Assembly (NCBI RefSeq): GCF_014207135.1
Contig: NZ_JACHCC010000016.1
Location: forward strand, 1-64,000
Reading direction: 5' to 3'
Length of the DNA: 64,000 bases
DNA from: Pedobacter cryoconitis
Lineage (GTDB): Bacteria > Bacteroidota > Bacteroidia > Sphingobacteriales > Sphingobacteriaceae
In this document: positions 7,856-15,226 of the stretch, in pieces
Position numbering within the stretch: position 1 is the first letter of the stretch
Layout of the letters: every line of letters begins with the position of its first letter
Program-made: the position numbers and the translations under genes
Notes under the pieces: model-generated
Seen by the model: the letters and a program-made list of their open reading frames with translations, nothing else
Database searches by the model: none
Told to the model about the DNA's origin: nothing

Positions 7856-9142
7856 TGAAGTATTGGCCATATACTGGTGGGTAGACACAGCGGTTTTGAG
7901 CTTTGTTCAGGCGCTTTGGACGTTGTGATTGACCACATTTTGGTGGGTAAACACAACAGCAACAACAACAAGCACAGTCGCAAGCAAGTTGTGATTGACC
8001 ATATTTTGGTGGGTAGACACAACATCTGGAAACTTTAACTTCGATCATGACAGGTTGTGATTGACCACATTTTGGTGGGTAGACACAACACTAAGATGTA
8101 TGCTATCGACTTGAACTCCGTTGTGATTGACCACATTTTGGTGGGTAGACACAACCGAAACGATGTTTTTAAATTCCTTTTCAAGTTGTTGTTGACCACA
8201 TTTTGGTGGGTAGACACAACTACCTGTGATCATTGCAATCGAAAAATGTTGTTGTTGTTGACCACATTTTGGTGGGTAGACACAACAAGTTACTTTAAAG
8301 TCAGGGTCAAATACCGTTGTTGTTGACCACATTTTGGTGGGTAGACACAACATACATGCCGCAACCATATCAACCGCGATAGTTGTTGTTGACCACATTT
8401 TGGTGGGTAGACACAACATTAATGAATCAATAGTACCTAATGTCCATGTTGTTGTTGACCACATTTTGGTGGGTAGACACAACCACTTTTCATAATCGTT
8501 ATTTTTAGTTGTTGTTGTGATTGACCACATTTTGGTGGGTAGACACAACGGATTTGTTTTACGATTTATGTGTTTTGAAGTTGTGGTTGACTCCATTTTG
8601 GTAGGTACAAACAACTGGTTATCATAATATTTGTTTTAATATTGTTGTTGTGATTGACCACATTTTGGTGGGTAAACACAACTTGATAGATGCAGACCAA
8701 CATTATCCAGATGTTGTGATTGACCACATTTTGGTGGGTAAACACAACTCATTTGTCAGGCTAGACAACCAGGTATAAGTTGTGATTGACAACATTTTGG
8801 TGGGTAAACACAACACTTGTTGTTATCCCTTATGGGATGGTTAAGTTGTTGTTGGCTATATTTTGGTGGGTAAACACAAAACTTTCAATCAGTTATAAAG
8901 AAAGATCTTGTTGTAGTTGATCACATTTTGGTGGGTAAACACAATTAATATGGTGATTTCTGGACGGGCTTCGAGGTTGTGGTTGGCTACATTTTGGTGG
9001 GTAGAAACAACATCTTCTGTAAACCCGTCATTTGATGTTTTGTTGTGATTGACCACATTTCGGTGGACATACACAACTAAACTATCTTCACTCTGCTTTA
9101 TCTCTCGTTGTTGTTGACCATATTTTGGCAGGTAAACACATA
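7856..9142 (+). CRISPR. Type VI-B CRISPR array, 20 repeats and 19 spacers
   Basis: The 36-base repeats begin at 7856 (degenerate), 7922, 7988, 8054, 8120, 8185, 8251, 8316, 8382, 8448, 8514, 8580, 8647, 8713, 8779, 8845, 8910, 8976, 9042 and 9107. Spacers are 29-31 bases, mostly 30. The consensus starts GTTGTGATTGACCAC and ends GGTGGGTAGACACAAC. Its first six bases pair with the last six, and CCAC (12-15) pairs with GTGG (22-25) around an ATTTTG loop, the repeat shape typical of VI-B. As in known VI-B systems the plus-strand product would be a spacer followed by a 3' repeat. Repeats at 8580 and from 8779 onward carry increasing substitutions, marking the old end. No spacer match elsewhere in this window was noticed by eye. 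Confidence 0.97.
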
Positions 9143-9146
9143 AATA

Positions 9147-9176
9147 AAAAGCCCCGGGTTGTTAACCCCGAGGCTT
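9147..9176. terminator. Bidirectional terminator after the CRISPR array
   Basis: AAGCCCCGGGTT and AACCCCGAGGCTT flank a GTT loop, giving a G/C-rich stem with an A-run on the left side, which becomes a T-run on the minus strand. It stands between the array (plus) and the last gene of the facing operon (minus, ending at 9205). It can end transcription most clearly for the minus-strand operon and probably for the array as well. Confidence 0.75.
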
Positions 9177-9204
9177 ATATGCACTTTTGTCCGTAATTAC
9201 TAAT

Positions 9205-9666
9205 TTAATTTGGATTGACAGTTTCGACAGTTATGGTAGGAGCCCGAGGCTTTCGAGGATCAGACAGATAAGCTTTTGTAACCTTCATGTTTTTTCCATT
9301 TGGCAATATGAAAAAGAATGTATGACGATCTATTCTATCTTTCGCATATTTAACAGCAATTTCAATAAGCTGAGTAATTGAGATAGTTTTGATTTTACTA
9401 AATTCTTCTTTGGAAATGCTTTTTGTGTTTTTCCCTTTTGTATAAAAAAACCGTAAATCAGTTTCCCACGGATAACATTTACACAATAAAACATAGCTCA
9501 CTGTTCCAGCCTCTTCATCAATGGCAAACATTCTATCCTTGATAGGTATGGCAGTTGTATCCAGATGATAATAAACGGTATCTTTCTTGACTTTTTCACT
9601 TTGTGCTTTGACTTTTTGAATGGTTAAACACACAAAACCTAATAAAAATATTATTATATACTTCAT
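9205..9666 (-). CDS. Secreted hypothetical protein
   Basis: The 153-residue protein starts with a clear signal peptide (IIIFLLGFVCLTI, probable cleavage after VKA at about residue 21), so the mature protein is periplasmic or exported. The remainder is mixed alpha/beta with two cysteines in LLCKCYPW and no recognised domain. It is the last of four tightly spaced minus-strand genes (gaps of 8 to 18 bases), so it is probably co-transcribed with the metallopeptidase lipoprotein at 10672-11991. Its function is unknown; an inhibitor or partner role within the operon is only a guess. Confidence 0.55.
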   Translation of the reverse strand: MKYIIIFLLGFVCLTIQKVKAQSEKVKKDTVYYHLDTTAIPIKDRMFAIDEEAGTVSYVLLCKCYPWETDLRFFYTKGKNTKSISKEEFSKIKTISITQLIEIAVKYAKDRIDRHTFFFILPNGKNMKVTKAYLSDPRKPRAPTITVETVNPN

Positions 9667-9684
9667 AGTTTTAAACGTTTTCGT

Positions 9685-10104
9685 TTATGATACTCGAGTC
9701 ATTCTGGTTTTATGGGAAAGTTCATAGATAAAGTAAACTATAATAGCAGTCAGGGTATAGGTAATTGACATCATAAATTTATCTGATAATTCAAGAGAAA
9801 TTCTCGGATCATTCGAAAATACGACTAATGCATAAAATAAGGCTACTCCAATTGCGTATAAGAATCCAAGCGCTTTATTACGTTTTGTAGCCTTTTTGAA
9901 AAGTAGTGTATAGATCCAAATTGCAGGTACAAAGAATATAAGCCTAAATAATGCATAATTGAAGATATAATATCCCCAATAATTCAACTTGATTAATGCT
10001 TTCTCTGGGATAATTATAACTTCAATCAGATAGTTGAATGTTCCTAAAAGAATCGGAATTAGAATAATAATTATTAGCGAAAGGTATTTTGGCTTTATTG
10101 ACAT
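9685..10104 (-). CDS. Four-helix inner-membrane hypothetical protein
   Basis: The 139-residue protein shows four hydrophobic segments at about residues 9-30, 43-69, 78-96 and 109-128 with short basic loops (KKATKRNK), indicating a small integral membrane protein. No motif or family was recognised. It sits third in the four-gene minus-strand operon, 13 bases after the lipoprotein gene and 18 before the secreted protein gene, so all four products are directed to the cell envelope. Confidence 0.55.
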   Translation of the reverse strand: MSIKPKYLSLIIIILIPILLGTFNYLIEVIIIPEKALIKLNYWGYYIFNYALFRLIFFVPAIWIYTLLFKKATKRNKALGFLYAIGVALFYALVVFSNDPRISLELSDKFMMSITYTLTAIIVYFIYELSHKTRMTRVS

Positions 10105-10117
10105 CCTTTAAGGGACT

Positions 10118-10663
10118 TTAATTTACAGTTTTGCAATAAGTTTTAAGCAAACGCCAATTATCATTTTCCTTTTTAAATAATTGAGTCGAACCTTCTCCAC
10201 ATCTGCTGCCGCAAACAAACTCCGAGTGTAATATGGCATATTTATAATCTTTTGAAAAGATGGGATTTGATAAATAGAAAAATTGACCTTTCTTTACACG
10301 TTCTGCGGAGTTATTAAATTTAGTAATATCCTTATCACTAACTATGTATGCACTAGGGATGATCTCATTCGACCAAACTATAGTATCTTTTTGTGATTTA
10401 CTCAAAATTTCATCTGTTGTAAGACCTAGATCCTTATTTTCAGATACTATGTTGTTAACGCATAATTCCGTTAATAAAACTGGTGATTTGTTAAATAAAT
10501 AGATGGAATCCCTCTTTAATTCTTTATTGATATAATAACTTAATAGATTACTGACCTCTTTTTTTTCTTGCTTTTCAGTTATAGGGTTATTCCCCCCATA
10601 ACATCCCAATAACATCGTCCCAGATAAAATAAGAACGGGTACTATTATTTTTTTTAAATTCAT
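10118..10663 (-). CDS. Hypothetical lipoprotein
   Basis: This 181-residue protein has a lipoprotein signal ending LLGC (Cys21), followed by a glycine/asparagine linker, so it should be anchored in the periplasmic face of a membrane. The C-terminal half contains FVCGSRCGEGSTQLFKKE, with two cysteines that could form a disulfide. No family was recognised. It starts eight bases after the stop of the metallopeptidase-like lipoprotein gene, which is the usual arrangement of a secreted enzyme and its protective partner, but nothing in the sequence proves that relationship. Confidence 0.55.
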   Translation of the reverse strand: MNLKKIIVPVLILSGTMLLGCYGGNNPITEKQEKKEVSNLLSYYINKELKRDSIYLFNKSPVLLTELCVNNIVSENKDLGLTTDEILSKSQKDTIVWSNEIIPSAYIVSDKDITKFNNSAERVKKGQFFYLSNPIFSKDYKYAILHSEFVCGSRCGEGSTQLFKKENDNWRLLKTYCKTVN

Positions 10664-10671
10664 ATTAAATT

Positions 10672-11991
10672 TTATAATGGATTAAATGTAGTGATACCAG
10701 TTTGCGAATTAAAATCTACTTTTCCTCCGTAATACGTATTTTCAAACTGAAATCCAGCATCATCCTGGCCACCGCTATGAGGAGTAAATATTTGAGTTAC
10801 ATTTTCTCCATAATGTACAAATTCATGCAAAATACATGCAGTAAGAAAAAATTCTGTAGCTGTAGGATATGTAGTGGAAAAGTAATTTGCATTAGTAGCA
10901 ATACTTTCATCAATCTTTAAAATACCTGTTGAGGGGGTGAATTGACCATCAGATCCACCAGGTAAACTATTATGAGGCGCAACTTGTAATAATGGTCCTT
11001 TTCCAGCTTTCAAATTATCTAGTATTTGCTGTTCGCTAAGATGAGTAAATTGTTTTAATGCTGCCATGAGAGTTGGGTTGTTTTTTACCTTTATGTACAA
11101 ACCATCAACTATTTTTGCAAGTGTTGGGTATTTTAGTCTATCATCTAAGCCGATTACTATTGGATTTGCACTGCCGCTAGCACCACCTGCTGCACCTGGA
11201 TTACCGATTGGAATGCCATTATCAGGAGCCGGGTTGTTTGCTGGATTTGTTGGTGGAAATAACCAGCTATAATCCGGAGCTTGAGGAGTGGGGGTATCTC
11301 TATTTCCAGGTTCAATAAACTGACGACCATCAAATGGGGGCTGATCTTCCGGACCACCGCCGCCATCGCAATATTGGTGGTCATCAAGACTACTTCCATA
11401 ACAGGTAGGTGGAATGTCAAGCGGTTGTTGTCCCATTGTAATTTTAAATCCGCTTTTCTTTGTGTCCTTCAGTATCAAATCTCCTGTTTTTCTTCCATTT
11501 AAATAATCAACACCTTTTATAGGTTCATTATTTAAAGTGTAAAGTATGATTTTTCCAGTAAAGTCACTATTCTGAATAAATTCTCTTTTATTGCCTGATG
11601 GTAGATTTGCGTCCTTTTTATTAGAAAAATATGCGGTATCAAGAAAGACTTTGTAGCCGACACTTTGAATGTTTCCATTGGCATCCTTTTGAAATAAGAT
11701 ATCTCTTAATACCCAGATTTTCTTTTGATAAAGGGTCTCATTTATGCGGATCTTTAAAATGTTATCTCCGGCACCCGTAGTCATTGTAATTGGGTGTTCC
11801 CAATTTTCTCCTAAATCTAAAGCCGGTTGATTTTTCTTAAGCCAGGATTTGGCTTCTTCAACTGTTACATTAGTCTTTGGTGTAGGATCAATTGACAAGG
11901 GGTGATCTTTTTTACAGGAATTAACAAGCATAATAAAGCAACTTATTAGAAGTATACTTGTAAAATGCTTTAATCTTAATGTTATTTTCAT
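10672..11991 (-). CDS. Lipoprotein with C-terminal HExxH metallopeptidase-like domain
   Basis: The start is placed at 11991 because it begins a lipoprotein signal (FIMLVNSC, Cys at about residue 26); a longer frame to 12021 adds only ten residues before it. The N-terminal part (about 40-190) is a beta-rich region shared in style with Bacteroidota surface lipoproteins. A proline/glycine/asparagine-rich linker (about 195-265) precedes the C-terminal domain, where ILHEFVHYGE gives the zinc motif HEFVH (residues 389-393). This layout resembles lipid-anchored polymorphic effectors with a metallopeptidase tip, or a plain surface protease. It leads an operon with three envelope proteins. No substrate can be inferred. 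Confidence 0.65.
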   Translation of the reverse strand: MKITLRLKHFTSILLISCFIMLVNSCKKDHPLSIDPTPKTNVTVEEAKSWLKKNQPALDLGENWEHPITMTTGAGDNILKIRINETLYQKKIWVLRDILFQKDANGNIQSVGYKVFLDTAYFSNKKDANLPSGNKREFIQNSDFTGKIILYTLNNEPIKGVDYLNGRKTGDLILKDTKKSGFKITMGQQPLDIPPTCYGSSLDDHQYCDGGGGPEDQPPFDGRQFIEPGNRDTPTPQAPDYSWLFPPTNPANNPAPDNGIPIGNPGAAGGASGSANPIVIGLDDRLKYPTLAKIVDGLYIKVKNNPTLMAALKQFTHLSEQQILDNLKAGKGPLLQVAPHNSLPGGSDGQFTPSTGILKIDESIATNANYFSTTYPTATEFFLTACILHEFVHYGENVTQIFTPHSGGQDDAGFQFENTYYGGKVDFNSQTGITTFNPL

Positions 11992-12314
11992 GAAAAAGTA
12001 AATTTTCGGCAAGTGTACCACATATAATTAAGTATAGTTTAATAATTACGTCAACTGCTGTATTACCCGGGTAAATGAAATTGTCTATATGCCATATATT
12101 GGTGTTATATGACACTCTTATTCTCTAAGGGCCAATTAATTGGATGTTTTATACTGGTACTTTTGGTTAAATGACGAAATTGAGTACCCAAATAGGGATA
12201 TTTCTCGGTAATACTTTATGTGTTTCTGGTTTTTATATGGAAAGAACTAATTAAACAGTTCCGAAGTAACTTAAAATAGAAGTGTAAAGAGAGATAAAAA
12301 GATCACTCAACTAG
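11992..12314. other. Intergenic, no gene seen
   Basis: A/T-rich spacer between the divergently read lipoprotein operon and the decayed nucleotidyltransferase. It should hold the operon promoter on the minus strand, but no clear TAnnTTTG pair was found. A stem TACCCGGGTA at 12063-12072 is palindromic. No coding signal was seen. Confidence 0.4.
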
Positions 12315-12737
12315 ACGAAATTCTTTAAGCCACTGAATATAATATTAACCTTTCATGGCTACGCTAGAAGCACTGGCGATGTGGATTAATGGCTAAGACC
12401 GGATAATGTAAATAAGTTGAAATTGTTGGATGTTCTAAAGCAAATGGACTTTGATGAAGAAGATATACAACATATTGCCGAGCTGGATTTTAAAAAACAT
12501 ATTGTCTTTTCAATGTGGGACGAACCGGAAAAAGTAGATTTCCTGACCAGAATTAGTATGATCGAGTTTGAGCAGGCAGATCAGAGAAAAATTATTGCAG
12601 ATATTGATGGCATAAAAGTCCCGTTTCTTCATCTTAACGACCTAGTGCTTTCGAAATTTAACACCGGCAAATTAAAGGATAAGGCCGATGTAGAAGAATT
12701 GCAAAAAATAGAAAAAAGGAAGGGGAACACGAGATAG
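12315..12737 (+). pseudogene. Decayed nucleotidyltransferase (AbiEii/MNT-like)
   Basis: The open part (12417-12737, TTG start) reads through PFLHLNDLVLSKFNTGKLKD and KADVEELQKI, the C-terminal signature of small nucleotidyltransferases of the AbiEii/MNT kind. Directly upstream in the same frame the sequence encodes HGYARSTGDVD, which matches the catalytic strand of the family, but a TAA at 12387-12389 interrupts it exactly where Leu is expected before Trp (a TTA to TAA change would explain it). Farther upstream the frame runs into TAG at 12312 and the N-terminal GG-x-A-V region is not recognisable. The gene is therefore broken, unless a shortened product survives. Confidence 0.75.
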
Positions 12738-13089
12738 CCCCTTCGTTCTGCCTGCGGCGATACATCCAGTCGAAAATACCGATTCCAGCATACCTTTTAA
12801 TACAAAATGCCTCAATTTGCATTGAGGTATTTCGTGAACCTTGTGGGACAAAACTCGAACCTTTTTATCTTCGGCCTGCACAAATTAGCCCAAATCAAAC
12901 AAGCAATACACAAAGACGTTAAAATAACATCACTTCCGCACCAGTTCTGATTGGTTACCTTTACTTTTATAGAGGGTTATCCGGCCAAAAATATTTGGGC
13001 GAATATTCAAGCGCCCTCGCCAACTCATTAAGGATTCTCGTATTATTTATTCTATGCCTGTTTTTGAAATATAATTTGGCTCTTCATAA
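12738..13089. other. Intergenic with tRNA-like remnant
   Basis: No gene is supported. It contains the degenerate hairpin plus tRNA-3'-end copy at 12795-12861 (listed separately). The final part, next to the patatin gene, shows no clear terminator. Confidence 0.45.
12795..12861 (-). other. Degenerate copy of a tRNA 3' end and its terminator
   Basis: The segment aligns by eye with 14911-14980, the terminator and 3' half of the intact tRNA-Lys. Shared features in order are TTTAAT-CAAAA, a GCCTCA...TGAGG stem, TTTCGTGA, a TGGGA block and TCGAACC. Many bases differ and the tRNA body is missing, so it makes no functional tRNA. It could be an old attachment-site duplicate left by an integrated element, or a remnant of a duplicated tRNA gene. 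Both copies have the same orientation. Confidence 0.45.
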
Positions 13090-13968
13090 TTACATCATCC
13101 ATCTCACATCAATATCTTTCCCTTCATCTAACGCCTGATTTCTTCCAATATGCCAGGCATCTGGCATTAACGATAGATTTAGCATTTCTGTACCGTTTTT
13201 GGTAAGCTTTTTAAATTCAGAATTTGGCGAAATAAGTTTAACAGTTGAGCCATTTTCCTTAAGCGTTTGAATCTCTTCAAGTATTTTATTATTCAAGATA
13301 TCTTGCGCTGTATGTGCCGAAGATACCTCAAGCGAAAAACAAGACACCACAAGCACCAATTCGTTCCCAATAGCCAGATCTGCATTAATCATACTTCTAA
13401 CTCCTCCATCCATATAACGATCGCCATTTATGCTTACAGGAGGAAAAACACCCGGCAACGCTGAGCTTGAAGCAACTGCTAACTTTAAAGTTATATCTGA
13501 GTCTTTATCCAGTAAATGAAACTTACCTGTAAGAGCACTTACAGCGGTAGTTTTAAAATTTTCCGGCCAGTTATAACCATTCAAGTAACTTAAACGGTGC
13601 ATAGCTTGGTCTTCACTCATAGTATCTGCATTGAGAGCACATTTACCCACTTCCTTTAAAACTTTTACAGGGTTGGGAGCTAATGCTGCGTCGGCCAACA
13701 TTGTATATAAATTGGTAAAGGCATCTGATGTAACGGTGCTAAAATCAACATATTTTTCAGGTGGTGTGGGGGCGTTCTTTAAGTCCAGTGTTCCCAGTGC
13801 AATCTGGGCACCTATCTGCGATCCGGCTGAAGTGCCAATAATCACATCTGAATCCTGAAGTTTAACGCCTGTTTCTATTAACTGTGAAACAAGGCCGGCA
13901 AGCCATGCTCTCCCAACTTGTCCTCCTCCTCCCAAAACAATTCCTTTAGTTACTTTTTTGATATTCAT
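13090..13968 (-). CDS. Patatin-like phospholipase
   Basis: This 292-residue protein carries the full patatin signature: the oxyanion loop GGGGQVG (residues 13-19), the nucleophile elbow GTSAG (Ser47) and the catalytic aspartate in DGG (Asp187). Members of the family hydrolyse acyl groups of phospholipids with a Ser-Asp dyad. There is no signal peptide, so it is probably cytoplasmic or peripheral. It follows the Crp-type regulator on the same strand with an 86-base gap, so the two may be linked. Patatins can be housekeeping enzymes or antiphage effectors; the accessory setting leaves both open. Nothing looks damaged. Confidence 0.85.
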   Translation of the reverse strand: MNIKKVTKGIVLGGGGQVGRAWLAGLVSQLIETGVKLQDSDVIIGTSAGSQIGAQIALGTLDLKNAPTPPEKYVDFSTVTSDAFTNLYTMLADAALAPNPVKVLKEVGKCALNADTMSEDQAMHRLSYLNGYNWPENFKTTAVSALTGKFHLLDKDSDITLKLAVASSSALPGVFPPVSINGDRYMDGGVRSMINADLAIGNELVLVVSCFSLEVSSAHTAQDILNNKILEEIQTLKENGSTVKLISPNSEFKKLTKNGTEMLNLSLMPDAWHIGRNQALDEGKDIDVRWMM

Positions 13969-14054
13969 TTTGCTGTCTATTTTTATACAGCAAAGGTCTG
14001 TATCTTGTTTTGATTTGACCTATGAACTATCTTAAGAAAACCGTCTTTTAGGTA

Positions 14055-14663
14055 TTAACCTTTGTACAATAGTTCTTTTCTGATTTTACTTAGGAACTCT
14101 GAAGTAATACCAAGATATGCCGCAATTTGTGTATTGGGAAGCCTATTAATCAGGTGTGGATATGTGGAACTGAAGTTTAGATACCGCTGTTCACTGGAGA
14201 GGCTGATGTTTTGTAAAATTCTATTCTGTAGTTCAATAGATTTTCTCTCGGCTATGATACGGAAGGTGGAATTGAACTTCATATATTTAATATACAATTG
14301 AATAAGGTCATGCCAGGAGATCTGCATAATTACAGATGGTTCTATAGCTTGTATGAATACCTTTGAGGGTGTCTTGCTATAAAAGCTTGCCATGTCGCAG
14401 ATCCAGTTATTTTCTGCTGCAAAATCTAATATATGTTCTTTTCCTGCCTCATCAGTTGTGAGCATTTTAAAACATCCTGAAATGACAAAAGTGAAATTTT
14501 TACATATTTCGTTTGGTTGAAGAATATATTTTCTTCTTTTGATTTTTTTTTCCACAAAAATACTTTCTAACTCCTTTCTTTCCTGTTTATTTATGGTGAA
14601 AAAACCTAAAAAAAAAGTTATAAGTGCATCAAAAGAATGTCTATTGATTTCTATTTGTTCCAT
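14055..14663 (-). CDS. Crp/Fnr-family transcriptional regulator
   Basis: The 202-residue protein has an N-terminal cyclic-nucleotide-binding-type beta barrel (about residues 22-130, with ILQPNEICKNFTFVISGCFK as the first barrel strands). A long helix follows, and a short C-terminal helix-turn-helix ends IAAYLGITSEFLSKIRKE. The compact form is typical of the many Crp-like regulators of Bacteroidota, where the ligand is usually unknown. The canonical cAMP-binding RxS motif is not evident. It reads into the patatin gene downstream and may control it. No operator could be assigned. Confidence 0.85.
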   Translation of the reverse strand: MEQIEINRHSFDALITFFLGFFTINKQERKELESIFVEKKIKRRKYILQPNEICKNFTFVISGCFKMLTTDEAGKEHILDFAAENNWICDMASFYSKTPSKVFIQAIEPSVIMQISWHDLIQLYIKYMKFNSTFRIIAERKSIELQNRILQNISLSSEQRYLNFSSTYPHLINRLPNTQIAAYLGITSEFLSKIRKELLYKG

Positions 14664-14918
14664 TTAAAATTGTTCTTATAGCAAATTTAGTTTTTTACCA
14701 TTTGTCCTTGCATGGCCTAATCCACCAATAAAAGCAAATTGAAAGGATGGACATATGAGTGTCCTTTCGTAATTCTTTAAATAATATATTCGTGAATGGT
14801 GGTGCAATGTCCGGGCTTAAAAGTTATGGTGTACCCTGCGGATTAATCCCTCTTTCACAAGTTTATGACTTGATCCGGATGATGTTCGATTCTAATACCA
14901 AAAATATTTTTTAATGCA
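14664..14918. other. Intergenic, possible short gene remnant
   Basis: Only a 35-codon plus-strand frame (14806-14913) is present, with no recognisable family and no clear start signal. It may be a fragment of an inactivated gene. The region otherwise separates the regulator from the tRNA terminator. Confidence 0.3.
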
Positions 14919-14946
14919 AAAAGCCTCACATTTCAGTGAGGCTTTT
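14917..14946 (-). terminator. Intrinsic terminator of tRNA-Lys
   Basis: On the minus strand AAAAGCCTCAC, a short loop and GTGAGGCTTTTT form a strong stem followed by a T-run, directly after the tRNA 3' end. The plus strand also ends in four T, so it may work both ways. Confidence 0.85.
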
Positions 14947-14948
14947 CG

Positions 14949-15021
14949 TGATCCCGCTGGGATTCGAACCCAGGACCACTACATTAAAAGTGTAATGCTC
15001 TACCAGCTGAGCTACGGAATC
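14949..15021 (-). tRNA. tRNA-Lys (anticodon UUU)
   Basis: Read on the minus strand, the 73-base cloverleaf starts GATTCCG and closes with CGGGATC plus discriminator A (one T-G pair in the acceptor stem). The D arm AGCTCAGCTGGTAGAGC and the T arm with GGTTCGAATCC are intact. The anticodon loop CTTTTAA gives anticodon TTT, which decodes lysine AAA/AAG. CCA is not encoded and must be added. It marks the right border of the accessory zone and has a partial degenerate copy at 12795-12861. Confidence 0.95.
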
Positions 15022-15069
15022 ATCATTCTTTTCAGAACAATACTCTAAGCGTTTCCGTTTAAAGTGATG

Positions 15070-15101
15070 CAAATATAGGATTAGGAGGCTTATACTGCAA
15101 A
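15070..15101 (-). promoter_or_regulatory. Promoter of tRNA-Lys
   Basis: On the minus strand TTTG (15101-15098), a 20-base spacer and TATATTTG (15077-15070) match the Bacteroidota consensus TTTG-N19..21-TAnnTTTG exactly. Transcription would start near 15064, leaving a leader of about 43 bases before the tRNA. Confidence 0.75.
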
Positions 15102-15186
15102 TAAAAAATGTGGTTATCGTATAGTAGCCTGATTCTAAGCCTGATTAATTGTATTTAAAGTTAAAAAAACGTTAAATTAATATGAT

Positions 15187-15217
15187 AGGGGAGGTTTTTG
15201 TGTTAAAAAACCTCCCT
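15187..15217 (-). terminator. Terminator of the OPT transporter gene
   Basis: AGGGAGGTTTTTTAA and its near complement AAAAACCTCCCCT form a long stem with a tiny loop, ten bases after the OPT stop codon on the minus strand. Confidence 0.7.
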
Positions 15218-15226
15218 GAAATTTAT

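Noticed and set aside
7806..9074. Several open frames on both strands across the CRISPR array (for example 8045-8614 minus and 8057-8326 plus)
   Set aside because: They translate the 36-base repeats into a repeating peptide (CLPTKMWSITT) and have no gene signals; the array explains them fully.
12672..12881. A 69-residue minus-strand frame over the pseudogene end
   Set aside because: It reads through the degenerate tRNA-like copy and the antisense of the nucleotidyltransferase and has no coding features.
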